The notes beneath the pieces are model-generated. The model saw nothing but the letters and a program-made list of their open reading frames with translations. It was not told where the DNA came from and searched no databases. This document shows positions 49,209 through 58,777 of a DNA stretch of 64,000 nucleotides, piece by piece. The DNA is from Paenibacillus albidus (GTDB lineage Bacteria; Bacillota; Bacilli; Paenibacillales; Paenibacillaceae): positions 248,001 through 312,000 of the forward strand of contig NZ_BMKR01000003.1 of the NCBI RefSeq assembly GCF_014644435.1, given 5' to 3'. How positions within the stretch are numbered: position 1 is the stretch's first letter; each line of letters begins with the position of its first letter. A program made the translations under genes and the position numbers.

Positions 49209-51428
49209 TCAGATGGCCTTTCGGTAATCGCTTGGGGCCACCCCAACCACGTTCTTGAATGCCCGGTTGAAGGAGTTGTAATTCGTATAGCCCACTTCCT
49301 CGCTGATCTCCTGAATTGATTTATTTGTCTCCTGCATCAGCTGTTTGGCCTTATCAATACGGTGGCTGATCAGCAGGTCCACAAATTTCTCACCGACCTC
49401 ATCCTTGAACAGCTTGCTTAAATATTTCGGGTTGATATCAAAGATATCGCTTAAATAATTCAGCGAAAGCTCGGGATTATTATAGTTCTCCTCCACATAT
49501 TTGCGGATTTGCAAAATATGGGTCCGGTGTTTCCTGGCACAGCGCAAGGTCTGCATCTGCTCCGCGAGTTCCCGGAACGCCTCCCAGCAGAGCAGCCGGA
49601 GATCGTCCACCGTCTCCCAGGCCTCCAACTGGTTAAGCAGGTTTCCGAACAACGCGGCCCACAGCTCTTGATATTCGCGGGGCAGCTCGGCAAACTCCCG
49701 TTTATAATGCTGGAACAACAGCTGAATGGTATTCATCATCTCCTGGCGGGACAACAGGGAAGCGGTGATTTGCTCAAACAACCGGTCAAAATGTTGTTCC
49801 CAGGCCTCATCGGATAACCGCATGGCTTGAACCAGCAGCGAGATGGTCTTCATGAACTCGTAGACATCATTTTTGGAATCCGGCAAAGCCCCGTACGGGA
49901 TCATCCGATTCAGGCCAAGAACCGCTTTGTACTCCAGGGCGCGAGCCGCCTCTTTCATGGAGGAACGCAGTCCGCGCAGGTCGGCTGCTCCACGCCCGGT
50001 CCCGATTGTTACCGTGAAGTTGAGATATTGCCCTACCTTCTCCAGATAACCGGAGAGCACCTTGTGTTCTACCTCTTCGGGCAGCACGCTCCCGGGAAGC
50101 CACAGAATGGCATACAGCCGGCGGTCCGACATCCATTCCGCCCATACCTCCGTTCCCTCCAGCCGTGCGCTTTCCTGAAGGATGCTGGACAGCACGAACT
50201 TCAGCAGTGATTGATCCTGTTCATGATAGTCCAGCGCAAATTGCGGGTAGCGGTCGATCTCCACAGCCAGCACCAGCCACCGGTCATCGAGCTTCGGGAG
50301 ACCATACTTCTCCATCTCCGCCTTTAAATCACCGTCCGTGAATTCACGGGTACCCTCCAGCAGCTCTTGAAAAAAGTACTTCTTCTGCAGAAGCAGATTC
50401 TCTTCGTATTCCTCCTGATATTGCCTGGTCTGATCGATCATACGCTCCAGGGTGTTCTGGATAAAGCGGAACTCATTTTCCTTCGCAGGACCGGCTCCGG
50501 ACGGTTTCTGGGAAGCCACCGTTTGAATCAGGGTCACAATCTGCTCTATCGGCTTGTAATTTCTCCGGGTCACATAAATAACCCACATCACACCGATCAG
50601 GACAACAGCCACGGCAAAGGCAAACCAGATATGATAGAATTTCAGCGCAAACTTAACGATTTTCCCATTGGTAAGCCCTGTTTCCACTTTCCAGCCGCTG
50701 TAGCCCGAAGTGAATTCCGAGAATACCTCGCCTGAAGCGCGGCCGGCATTCGTCCGGTCTTGCGGGTTCCGCTCCCACAAGCTCTCACCCGAACGGTTGA
50801 ATACGTTGACAAACGTAAATTCCGGATCATACATCTGTTTGATCGATTTCTGCAAGGTATGCAGATCGACATTGACTACCAGCAGACCGGTACCGCTCCC
50901 CACACTGCGAACCAGGGTAATCACTTGTTCCGCCGTTTGCGCCGGTGCCGGAAACGGCGAATAGGTCCTGCCGCCCACCCACTTTTGGGCGTTTGTCAAC
51001 CGGCTTTCTTCGATGAAGGGCTCATCGGGGAAATCCGCAATCGGAACCGCCTTGCCGTTGCTGAATACCGTATCGTCCTTATAACGCACCAGGTAAATTG
51101 AATCAATCAGAGGAAAATCTATTTTTAATTCATCAATCACTTCAACCGCCAACATACCGGCATATACATCATTGCTGCCGTTTGCCGTAAAATAATCCTT
51201 CAGGTTCGGATTCGTCAAAATTTCCCGGAGCACTTTAAAATCAATGGAGCGCAGTGAATTGTCCAGATATTGCATAACCTGTGAAGCCAGAAATTCATTG
51301 GCCTTGAGCGCCTCTTTCCGGTTCTGTTCATTGAACACCTGAAAAAAGATGATAAATAAAATCGTGGTTACGATAAAAAAAACGGGCAGATAGGACAGCA
51401 GCAACCGTCTAAACCAATTGTTGTTCAT
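49209..51428 (-). CDS. Membrane-bound AraC-family sensor-regulator (YtdP-like)
   Basis: From the ATG at 51428 (GGGGGGAA 8 bases upstream) the product is 739 residues. A first membrane helix (LLLSYLPVFFIVTTILFIIF) and an extracellular Cache-like sensor (about 40-280) lead to a second helix (FYHIWFAFAVAVVLIGVMWV), a HAMP-like/coiled linker and a YesN-like cytoplasmic region. The C-terminal AraC double helix-turn-helix follows (LNYLSDIFDINPKYLSKLFK, IQEISEEVGYTNYNSFNRAF). It is a one-component transmembrane regulator combining ligand sensing and DNA binding. It lies next to the importer genes 51604-55237 on the same strand and probably controls them. Confidence 0.9.
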   Translation of the reverse strand: MNNNWFRRLLLSYLPVFFIVTTILFIIFFQVFNEQNRKEALKANEFLASQVMQYLDNSLRSIDFKVLREILTNPNLKDYFTANGSNDVYAGMLAVEVIDELKIDFPLIDSIYLVRYKDDTVFSNGKAVPIADFPDEPFIEESRLTNAQKWVGGRTYSPFPAPAQTAEQVITLVRSVGSGTGLLVVNVDLHTLQKSIKQMYDPEFTFVNVFNRSGESLWERNPQDRTNAGRASGEVFSEFTSGYSGWKVETGLTNGKIVKFALKFYHIWFAFAVAVVLIGVMWVIYVTRRNYKPIEQIVTLIQTVASQKPSGAGPAKENEFRFIQNTLERMIDQTRQYQEEYEENLLLQKKYFFQELLEGTREFTDGDLKAEMEKYGLPKLDDRWLVLAVEIDRYPQFALDYHEQDQSLLKFVLSSILQESARLEGTEVWAEWMSDRRLYAILWLPGSVLPEEVEHKVLSGYLEKVGQYLNFTVTIGTGRGAADLRGLRSSMKEAARALEYKAVLGLNRMIPYGALPDSKNDVYEFMKTISLLVQAMRLSDEAWEQHFDRLFEQITASLLSRQEMMNTIQLLFQHYKREFAELPREYQELWAALFGNLLNQLEAWETVDDLRLLCWEAFRELAEQMQTLRCARKHRTHILQIRKYVEENYNNPELSLNYLSDIFDINPKYLSKLFKDEVGEKFVDLLISHRIDKAKQLMQETNKSIQEISEEVGYTNYNSFNRAFKNVVGVAPSDYRKAI

Positions 51429-51549
51429 CTCCGAGGTTCCCCCCACCACTGTTTATACGCTTGACAACAACCCCTGATCAGGCCGTTATTCCCCATAAAT
51501 ATTCATTTCATTATATAGGATGAAGTGGGGTTGTCAAAGGAGAAGACTG

Positions 51550-51578
51550 CTCCCAAGTCTTACCTCAATGGCAGAGCA
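51550..51578 (-). terminator. Weak terminator-like hairpin after the binding-protein gene
   Basis: CTGCTC (51550-51555) and GAGCAG (51573-51578) flank a 17-base loop, with a pyrimidine-rich tail on the minus strand. A partial terminator could set different levels for the importer genes and the regulator. Confidence 0.35.
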
Positions 51579-51603
51579 GCCCCTGAGAATAAACGCCTTG
51601 CTG

Positions 51604-53244
51604 CTACTGATTTTTCTCAATGGCATGCTGATAAATTTCAAGATATCTGCTTAGACCAAGGCCTTCGAAGCCTTTGACGTACGCATCCCAATCCTTATCG
51701 ATGCTTTTGCTGCCAATAATGAATTGCGCCATGTTGGTCTGCACGTAATCCTTCACAGCCGTGGTCAGCTGCGCTGCCGTTTCGGTATCCTCCGGGCGGA
51801 TAAATACATTCGCAGGGTACACCTCTTTGGGAGCAAACGGCTTATAGACGTTGGTCGCTTGCGCCAGACGCGTACCATAACCCTCGGCAGCTAAAGGGTC
51901 CTGCCCTTCTGCAAACAGGTTGCGGAACGTATTGGACAAGTCATGTGCTCCAATCTGTGACCAGCTCTCATTGACCACTACGTTTGGATCACGCTCCGGC
52001 AGATTGTAGTAGCTGTATTTTGCCGGCTCCCCTTCAATATTCTTCTCGTCCGCATCCGCCTTCTTCCAGCCTTTCCCTTCGGTTGGGCCATATTCCGCAT
52101 ATAACGCGCCCTCTTCACTGAACATGTAGTCCACAATTTGAATGGCGGCAATCTGCTGTGCTTCCGATGCTTTGTTCGTGACCGCAAACTCAAATTCGCC
52201 TACACTTTGCGTAACACCGGTCGTCTGCACACCATCCGGCCCTTTCAGTGGAGGAACGATGTCCCAGTGCTGATGGCGCGTAATCTTTTTATCATACGTA
52301 TTGACAAGATAGCTGAGGAGTGCCGTTGTCGTAGAACCGACCAACTCATCCCCTTCCCTGTTGCCCAGTTGCCCGATCGCTTGATCATTCTGCGTGAAGG
52401 AGGCCGGATCAACCAGACCCTCGGCATACAGCTTATGCATGTACTCCAGACCTTTTCTCCACCCTTCCTGATTGGCTGCAAATTCAACCTTTCCGTCCTT
52501 GACGATCAGGTATTTATCGTTGTCATTGTAAATGAAGCTGTTCATTAAATACGCATCAATATTGCCGTTCCACACATATTTGTTCGGTGCGCCTGTAAGC
52601 GGAATTTCATCGGCTTTGCCGTTGCCGTTCGGGTCCTTTTCCTTAAAAGCCTTCAAAACGGTGTACAGCTCATCGGTCGTTGCCGGCATAGACAGCCCCA
52701 GCTTCTCCAGCCATTCTGTGTTGATCCAGTATTTTTGCGCATACGTACAGTGGTAACATTCATTAAAAATAGGCAAGGCGTAGATGTTGCCGTCCGGAGC
52801 AGTAATCGCCTCTTTGAAATACGGCTTCTCTTCCATTATCCTGGTCAGATTCGGGCCATGTTTCGCGATTAAATCGTTCAGCGGCAGGAAAACTCCTTGT
52901 TTGCCGTAGGTCTGAAGATCCGAAGTAGTGAACTTGCCATGGAGGAACACTTCGGGATAATCACCGCTCGCCAGCAGCAGCTGCCTGCGGTCCTGCAGCG
53001 CGTCTGTCGGAGCCAGATCCCACTTCAGCTTCACGTCAAATTTGTCTTCGATAAATTTCGTGAATTCATTGTCCTCCATAGGAGCTTTGCCCTGCGGAGC
53101 AAAGAAGGTCATGGTTACCGGTCCGGCACTCTCTTTGCCTCCACTGCTGTTCTGTGTATCATTTCCCCGGGTTGAGCTGCATGCAGATAACACAGTGATT
53201 GAAGCAAAGATTACCAACAACATCGAAATCCAAGATTTTTTCAA
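51604..53244 (-). CDS. ABC transporter substrate-binding lipoprotein (LplA/YtcQ type)
   Basis: A 546-residue lipoprotein: signal MKKSWISMLLVIFASITVLS with lipobox Leu-Ser-Ala-Cys, a Ser/Gly linker, then a family 1 binding domain (VTMTFFAPQGKAP, RRQLLLASGDYPEVFLHGKF, KDPNGNGKADEIPLTGAP). The KDPNGNGKADEIPL stretch is a characteristic calcium-loop-like motif of this subgroup. It receives an oligosaccharide outside the cell for the two permeases upstream. It is similar in layout to, but clearly divergent from, the binding protein at 18491-20044, indicating a different ligand. The ATPase is not encoded locally. Confidence 0.92.
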   Translation of the reverse strand: MKKSWISMLLVIFASITVLSACSSTRGNDTQNSSGGKESAGPVTMTFFAPQGKAPMEDNEFTKFIEDKFDVKLKWDLAPTDALQDRRQLLLASGDYPEVFLHGKFTTSDLQTYGKQGVFLPLNDLIAKHGPNLTRIMEEKPYFKEAITAPDGNIYALPIFNECYHCTYAQKYWINTEWLEKLGLSMPATTDELYTVLKAFKEKDPNGNGKADEIPLTGAPNKYVWNGNIDAYLMNSFIYNDNDKYLIVKDGKVEFAANQEGWRKGLEYMHKLYAEGLVDPASFTQNDQAIGQLGNREGDELVGSTTTALLSYLVNTYDKKITRHQHWDIVPPLKGPDGVQTTGVTQSVGEFEFAVTNKASEAQQIAAIQIVDYMFSEEGALYAEYGPTEGKGWKKADADEKNIEGEPAKYSYYNLPERDPNVVVNESWSQIGAHDLSNTFRNLFAEGQDPLAAEGYGTRLAQATNVYKPFAPKEVYPANVFIRPEDTETAAQLTTAVKDYVQTNMAQFIIGSKSIDKDWDAYVKGFEGLGLSRYLEIYQHAIEKNQ

Positions 53245-53342
53245 ATCTGACTCCTCCTTTTTTAGGCACGCGGCATAAATTCATGTCATTGTACTATAAT
53301 CAAGCACTCTCCCGGAAGCCAAAGCGGTCCCCTCACCCCCTT

Positions 53343-54242
53343 TCAGCCCTTCAATGAACCTACCATAACCCCTTTGACAAAATGCCTCTGAACGAATGGA
53401 TACATGATCAGAATCGGAATGCTGGCCACCACGATCAAAGCGTATTTGAGCACTTGTTCAAAGCCCTGATCGCGGAGCTGCTGGCTCGTATTGGCAAGCA
53501 TCGCCGGATCGGCGGCATTCAGAATCAGCAGATTGCGCAGCACATACTGCAGCGGGAACAAATGCTCGGAGCGGAGGTAAATCAGCGCATCAAAGTACGC
53601 ATTCCAGTGACCCACCGCATACATCAGCGTCATCACGGCCAGAATGGGCTTCGATAAGGGAAGAACGACGCTGAGCAAATACCGGATATCCCGGCAGCCA
53701 TCGACTTCAGCCGCCTCCCCCAGCTCCTCGGGAATCGAGGATTGAAAGAATGTTCTTGCCACAATGACCTGGAACACCGCCAGTGCCCCCGGCAGCCACA
53801 TGGCCCAGCGGGTATCCAGCAGATGAAGATCCTTCATCAGCAGGTAGGTCGGAATAAGACCGCCGTCAAAAAACATGGTAATCATCATAAACACCAGGAT
53901 GGCGCTGCGGCCATAAAACGATTTGCGGGACAAGGGATAGGCCAGCATCACGGTCATCCCTACATTAATCAGCGTACCCACCACGGTATAGATAATTGTG
54001 TTGTAGAACCCGAGCATCAGCTGCGAGCTTTTAAAAATAGACACATAAGCCTTCAGGTTGAACTCTACCGGAAACAGCCAGACCTGCCCGGACATCACCG
54101 CCCGCGAGGAGCTGAAGGAGGAGCTGACGATATATAGCAGCGGATAAAAAACAATTAACAGAACAAGCACCAGAAATGCATAGTTGAAGCCCATAAATAC
54201 ACGGTCACCGGGCGTATCTTTGATCCGGTTCCTTCTAAGCAT
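53343..54242 (-). CDS. Carbohydrate ABC transporter permease (LplC/YtcP type)
   Basis: The start at 54242 has AAAGGAGG 8 bases upstream, giving 299 residues. Six helices, the EAA loop LGEAAEVDGCRDIRYLLSVV and the C-terminal YPFVQRHFVKGVMVGSLKG identify it. Only 14 bases separate it from the LplB-type gene. The ribosome binding site sits in GGAGGGCCTCC, a short palindrome that could fold locally, but the stem is probably too tight to matter. Confidence 0.92.
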   Translation of the reverse strand: MLRRNRIKDTPGDRVFMGFNYAFLVLVLLIVFYPLLYIVSSSFSSSRAVMSGQVWLFPVEFNLKAYVSIFKSSQLMLGFYNTIIYTVVGTLINVGMTVMLAYPLSRKSFYGRSAILVFMMITMFFDGGLIPTYLLMKDLHLLDTRWAMWLPGALAVFQVIVARTFFQSSIPEELGEAAEVDGCRDIRYLLSVVLPLSKPILAVMTLMYAVGHWNAYFDALIYLRSEHLFPLQYVLRNLLILNAADPAMLANTSQQLRDQGFEQVLKYALIVVASIPILIMYPFVQRHFVKGVMVGSLKG

Positions 54243-54256
54243 AGGGAGGCCCTCCT

Positions 54257-55237
54257 TTACCATAAGCTGTTCTTGGACACTTTTCGGGAAATCGCATTGA
54301 CAAGGACCAGCAGGATAAGGTTAATGATGGAGTTGAACAATCCCACCGCCGAGGAGAAGCTAAAGTTCGCCCCAATCAGCCCCACCTTGTACACATAGGT
54401 TGAAATGACCTCGGAAGCACTTGTATTCAGCGGATTCTGCATCAAAAAGATTTTCTCAAAGCCTACGCCCATGATGCTGCCCAGGCTCAAAATAAGCATA
54501 ATTACAGTGACCGGTATCAGACTTGGAATATCGATATGCCAGATTTTTTTGAGCCGGGAAGCTCCATCCATCCGGGCCGCCTCGTAGAGGGAAGGGTCCA
54601 CTCCGGCCAACGCCGCGATATATATAATCGAGGAATATCCCATGCCCTGCCACACGCCCGACCAGACATAAATGGATTTGAAATATTCCGGAATGCCCAT
54701 AAAGTTCGTCATCGGCAGTCCAAGCAGAGTGAACAATCTGTCCACAACCCCCACATGCGGAGACAACATCAGAATAATAATGGAGACCATAACGACTGTA
54801 GAGATAAAATGCGGGGCGTAGGTTACCATCTGCACTGTCTTTTTGAAGTAACCGGTCCGTATTTCGTTCAAAGCCAGAGCGAGCAGGATCGGGATCGGAA
54901 ACCCGGCAAGCAAGGAGTAGAAGCTGATTCCGATCGTATTTTTGATCAGCAGCCAGAAGTTGGGCGAATCGAAAAAGGCCTCAAAGTGTTTGAGCCCCAC
55001 CCACGGGCTCCCCCAAATGCCTTTCACGACACTGAAATCCTTAAAGGCAATTTGTACACCAACCATGGGAATGTATTTGAAGATGAACAGATACAATACC
55101 GGCGGCAATACCAATAAATACAGCTCCCAATGCTTCTTAAGACTTTTCAGAAAAGGGTGCTGCTTTTTGCGCTCCACCGGGTTCATCCCTTTCCGGAGCT
55201 CTATCGGTGTGGGTAAGCTGTCTGACGTTTGCCTCAT
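54257..55237 (-). CDS. Carbohydrate ABC transporter permease (LplB/YteP type)
   Basis: Start at the ATG at 55237 (GGGAG 9 bases upstream; a GTG three codons earlier is possible), giving 326 residues. It has LPPVLYLFIFKYIPMVGVQI, GSPWVGLKHFEAFF, six helices and the EAA loop YEAARMDGASRLKKIWHIDI. It is the first gene of the second importer operon. A cre-like sequence of weak quality (AGAAAGCGCTACCT, minus strand, around 55354-55367) lies about 120 bases upstream. Confidence 0.92.
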   Translation of the reverse strand: MRQTSDSLPTPIELRKGMNPVERKKQHPFLKSLKKHWELYLLVLPPVLYLFIFKYIPMVGVQIAFKDFSVVKGIWGSPWVGLKHFEAFFDSPNFWLLIKNTIGISFYSLLAGFPIPILLALALNEIRTGYFKKTVQMVTYAPHFISTVVMVSIIILMLSPHVGVVDRLFTLLGLPMTNFMGIPEYFKSIYVWSGVWQGMGYSSIIYIAALAGVDPSLYEAARMDGASRLKKIWHIDIPSLIPVTVIMLILSLGSIMGVGFEKIFLMQNPLNTSASEVISTYVYKVGLIGANFSFSSAVGLFNSIINLILLVLVNAISRKVSKNSLW

Positions 55238-55468
55238 TCGCCTCACTCCCTCTGTGCTTTTTATGTGAGAATAACTGACAAATATAGAAAAATTCTATCC
55301 CTACCCACTCTTAAATTCCTCTATCAGGAATAGCGATGTGAAGATTGGTGTCAGGTAGCGCTTTCTTAGAAACGATAGTACCCCGGGCAGCATCCTTTAA
55401 GCAATTCGCAATTTTCTCTGACCTCTCCATATTCCATAAACCCTTGCCGGACAAGGGAAAATCGGCGC

Positions 55469-55502
55469 AAAAAAACCCGGGGGCCCTATACTCTTCCCCA
55501 GG
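55469..55502 (-). terminator. Intrinsic terminator of the fucosidase/galactosidase operon
   Basis: On the minus strand CCTGGGG (55502-55496) and CCCCCGGG (55483-55476) pair with small mismatches, followed by TTTTTTT. The rest of the 283-base gap to the permease operon holds only the weak cre-like site. Confidence 0.7.
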
Positions 55503-55519
55503 TCTGCTGATGCAGCTTA

Positions 55520-56920
55520 TTAAATTGTAACGAGCCGGAAGGCATGGGTGATCGGCGTTTGGTCCGCAGCTGCCGTGGGCAGCAGCTCTACCACCAGCCC
55601 GGCCTCCGTGTTCCGGAACTCCAGCGGACCATCCAGCCCGAGCAGTTGAACCCGCTGCACACTCCCAGTGTAAGGAATGAGGATCTGCTGACTTACAGCC
55701 TCATCCTCGCTCTTGTACAGGCGGAAAGCGTAGGTGATGCTGTCCTTGCAGGTGAATGCCCATTCACCTGTAAAATAAGGCCCGCAGATTCGCGTTCCGT
55801 AGATGCCCTCACCGTTGACTTTGAGCCAGGCACCCAGCTCCCTGATGCTCTTAACTGCACCTCCCGGAAGGCGCCCATCCGGCTGCGGGCCCACGTTCAG
55901 AGCCAGGTTCCCGCCCTTGGCCACTACTTCCAGGAGGATATGCGCGAGCTGCCTGGCCGTCTTATACTGATCATCAAAACCGAAAGCAAAGGAGTTGCCC
56001 ACCGTAATACAGCTCTCCCACGGAATATTCATCGGCTCCTCAGGGATCGTCTGCTCCGGTGTCACAATGTTCTCATAGGGACCTCCCACCGTACGGTCTG
56101 CCGCCAGGAGCCAAGGCTGCGTCTTCCGGGCTTTCTCCACGACCTCGCCCAGACGGATATCCTGGCCTTTTCGGCCGGCCCGCACCCAACCGGCATCCAG
56201 CCACAGACATTCGATTCTGCCGTATTTGGTCAATAGCTCCAGAATTTGCGTATGCGTAAATTCTACGAACTTTTCCCACAGCCAGGGATATTGCTCCGGA
56301 TCGTAGGAGGGGCCCCGCCACATATGCCGTCCACGCTCCATGCCGGGCGCCCAGTAATAAGGCGTGTGCCAGTCCGCTTTGGAGAAATAAGCCGAGATCC
56401 CCAGTCCCTTGGCCCGGAACGCATCAAACAGCTCCCGGCAAATATCGGCGTATTTATGCGTATGAAACGGCGTGTCCGGCCCTGTAATGCGGTAGTCCGT
56501 CGTATGTGTATCCCACATACAGAAGCCATCATGATGTTTGGTGGTGAACAGGAAATACTTGAAGCCGTTATCTGCCGCCAGCTCTGCCCATTTCTCCGGC
56601 TGAAAACGAATCGGATTAAAGGTCTTGTTCAGATCAAAATATTCCCGCTTGAACTCCTCCATATCGTCGGTCCAGTCAATATCGTTGCGGGACCAATCGC
56701 CGTCGTCGTCGCTCAGCGCCCAGGATTCGACTAATCCAAGCTGTGAATACGGTCCCCAGTGCATCATCAGCCCCAGCTTCTGGTCTTTGAACCACTCCAG
56801 GCGCTCCTGCAGCAGCGGCTCCTCCGGCTGGACCCACTCTTCTTCTTTGCTGAAGTTGTGTACACCGGATGCAACGGCCTGTTCCTCCTGATCCGGCAGA
56901 GTATCCTTGGGTTCGCTCAT
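55520..56920 (-). CDS. Alpha-L-fucosidase, glycoside hydrolase family 29
   Basis: From the ATG at 56920 (AGGAG 9 bases upstream; an ATG three codons earlier is only 4 bases away) the product is 466 residues. GH29 landmarks are LGLMMHWGPYSQLG near the start, FTTKHHDGFCMWD, and the nucleophile Asp in CLWLDAGWV (about residue 242). GGNLALNVGPQPDGRLP ends the barrel and a short beta domain follows. There is no signal peptide, so it releases L-fucose from imported oligosaccharides in the cytoplasm. Third gene of the GH29-GH35-GH29 operon. The two GH29 paralogues differ strongly and probably cleave different linkages. Confidence 0.9.
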   Translation of the reverse strand: MSEPKDTLPDQEEQAVASGVHNFSKEEEWVQPEEPLLQERLEWFKDQKLGLMMHWGPYSQLGLVESWALSDDDGDWSRNDIDWTDDMEEFKREYFDLNKTFNPIRFQPEKWAELAADNGFKYFLFTTKHHDGFCMWDTHTTDYRITGPDTPFHTHKYADICRELFDAFRAKGLGISAYFSKADWHTPYYWAPGMERGRHMWRGPSYDPEQYPWLWEKFVEFTHTQILELLTKYGRIECLWLDAGWVRAGRKGQDIRLGEVVEKARKTQPWLLAADRTVGGPYENIVTPEQTIPEEPMNIPWESCITVGNSFAFGFDDQYKTARQLAHILLEVVAKGGNLALNVGPQPDGRLPGGAVKSIRELGAWLKVNGEGIYGTRICGPYFTGEWAFTCKDSITYAFRLYKSEDEAVSQQILIPYTGSVQRVQLLGLDGPLEFRNTEAGLVVELLPTAAADQTPITHAFRLVTI

Positions 56921-57013
56921 CGCATTCATCTCCTAAACTGTAATTTCGCGTCCACACCCCCACCGTATACCCTTTTCCGGAGATTGCACAATTCTCAATA
57001 ATCGTTTGCTATG

Positions 57014-58777
57014 CTATTTTCCAGTTACGGAGCCCAAATCCGGTGTATCCACGAATGTTACGGCCCGGTTCACGGTCCCATGCAGCTCGAATACCACAAT
57101 ATCATTGTCCCCTTGGCGCAAGAGCGGTGCCGGCACATACAAGGTTTGCTGCGGACCTTTGTTCCAATACCGCCCCAGATTGAACCCGTTGATGAACACA
57201 ACCCCCTTGGTCCACCCATCCAGCCTCAGGAAGGTGTCTTTCACCTCATCTGCCTGAAGTGTCCCCCGGTAAAAAGCCGGACATTCCTGTACAGAAGCCG
57301 CCTCAAATTGCAAAGGTGACAAATCCGCAAGCGGGAGACAATGAATTGTCCAGTTAAATAAAAATTGAAAACCATGCCGGACCCCCCCGGTAATCCCCTT
57401 GGGGTCTTTCAAGTAGGGACCGTAGTTGATCCGCCCCATATTCTCAACAAGAATGCAAATCTCAGCACCTTCCGCCGGCACCCCGAACGCTACCGTCAGC
57501 TCAGAGTTGCCGCGTTCCAGCACACCCTGAACCTGCCCGTCCAGCAATACCAGCGCGCGGTCCCGCACTTCCTGAATAACAAACTCCTGCCTCTCCCGGG
57601 GACCGGATATTCTGGTGCGGTATACGATAAACCCATAGTCCTGGCCTAGCTTCTCCATGGGCTCGGGATTCGTCGTTTGGATGGGGGCGGATAACCGGTC
57701 TGTTTGAGAGAGCAGATCGGCCTGTTCCGTCATTTCCACCTGACCATAAGCGATCCTGCCGATAGGGGCTGGCAGCGTCAAGGGGCTTATCCCCGTATGC
57801 CGGGTAATCAGGTCACGAACGGCGTAAAATTTCGCAGTCGGCTCCCCCGCTTCGCTCAACAGCGAATCATAATCGTAGCTGGTGATCGTCGGCTCATATT
57901 GATCCCTTTGCTGACAGTTCGCACCGTTATAGAATCCGAAATTGGTCCCGCCATGGAACATGTAGAAATTAACCGATGCCTTCTCGGCCAGCATCTCCCC
58001 GAACACCCGGGCGACTTCGGCAACGTCTCTGGTGTGATGCGCTTCTCCCCAATGATCGAACCAGCCGTTCCAGTACTCCATGCACATCAGCGGCTGGTCC
58101 GCACGATATTCCCGCAGTTTGGCAAAGGCTTCTTTTGCACCGGAGCCAAAGTTCACCGTAGACAACACTCCCGGCACTGATCCCGCCTGCAGCATTGCAT
58201 CCGTGGGCCCATCCGAGGTGAACAGCAGCACATCCATCCCCCGGCTGACCATGCCTTGGCGCAAATACGCCAAATATTCGGCATCGTTCCCAAAGCTGCC
58301 GTATTCATTCTCTATTTGCATGGCAATAATCGGCCCGCCATTGGTGCAAAGAAGCGGCCTTAGCCGGGGCAACAGCACATCATAGTAGGCATCCACCCGT
58401 TCCAGAAATTTCTCGTCATAGCAGCGCAGCCGGATATCCGCGTGTGCGAGCAGCCATGAGGGCAATCCGCCGAACTCCCACTCTGCGCATATATAGGGGC
58501 TCGGACGCACAATTACAAATAGACCCAGACCGGCGGCAGTTTGAATGAAGCGTTCGATATCCGCCATGCCTTCAAAATGAAACTGCCCGGGCTGCGGCTC
58601 ATGAAAATTCCAAGGCACATAGGTTTCCACTGTGTTGAAGCCGCAGGCCTTCAATTTCTGCAGCCGGTCTGACCAATATTCAGGGACAATCCTGAAATAA
58701 TGCAAGGCTCCCGACAGAATTTGCACGGGCACTCCATCATAGATGAATTGTGCTCCTTTATAATCAAACGTCGCCAT
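57014..58777 (-). CDS. Beta-galactosidase, glycoside hydrolase family 35
   Basis: A 587-residue GH35 enzyme. ILSGALHYFRIVPEYWSDRL, NTVETYVPWNFHEPQPGQF and GLPSWLL are family signatures. The acid/base Glu is in IIAMQIENEYGSFG (about 158) and the nucleophile Glu in MCMEYWNGWFDHWG (about 234). Beta-sandwich domains follow, including GWTKGVVFINGFNLGRYWN and GPQQTLYVPAPLL near the end. There is no signal peptide; it removes beta-linked galactose inside the cell. Its start overlaps the stop of the upstream fucosidase gene by 14 bases, implying translational coupling; AGGGGAGG lies 7 bases before the ATG. Confidence 0.94.
   Translation of the reverse strand: MATFDYKGAQFIYDGVPVQILSGALHYFRIVPEYWSDRLQKLKACGFNTVETYVPWNFHEPQPGQFHFEGMADIERFIQTAAGLGLFVIVRPSPYICAEWEFGGLPSWLLAHADIRLRCYDEKFLERVDAYYDVLLPRLRPLLCTNGGPIIAMQIENEYGSFGNDAEYLAYLRQGMVSRGMDVLLFTSDGPTDAMLQAGSVPGVLSTVNFGSGAKEAFAKLREYRADQPLMCMEYWNGWFDHWGEAHHTRDVAEVARVFGEMLAEKASVNFYMFHGGTNFGFYNGANCQQRDQYEPTITSYDYDSLLSEAGEPTAKFYAVRDLITRHTGISPLTLPAPIGRIAYGQVEMTEQADLLSQTDRLSAPIQTTNPEPMEKLGQDYGFIVYRTRISGPRERQEFVIQEVRDRALVLLDGQVQGVLERGNSELTVAFGVPAEGAEICILVENMGRINYGPYLKDPKGITGGVRHGFQFLFNWTIHCLPLADLSPLQFEAASVQECPAFYRGTLQADEVKDTFLRLDGWTKGVVFINGFNLGRYWNKGPQQTLYVPAPLLRQGDNDIVVFELHGTVNRAVTFVDTPDLGSVTGK

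Noticed and set aside
53343..55237. Search for a local ABC ATPase partner of the two importers
   Set aside because: No Walker A/ABC-signature gene lies anywhere in the window. These importers usually share an ATPase encoded elsewhere.
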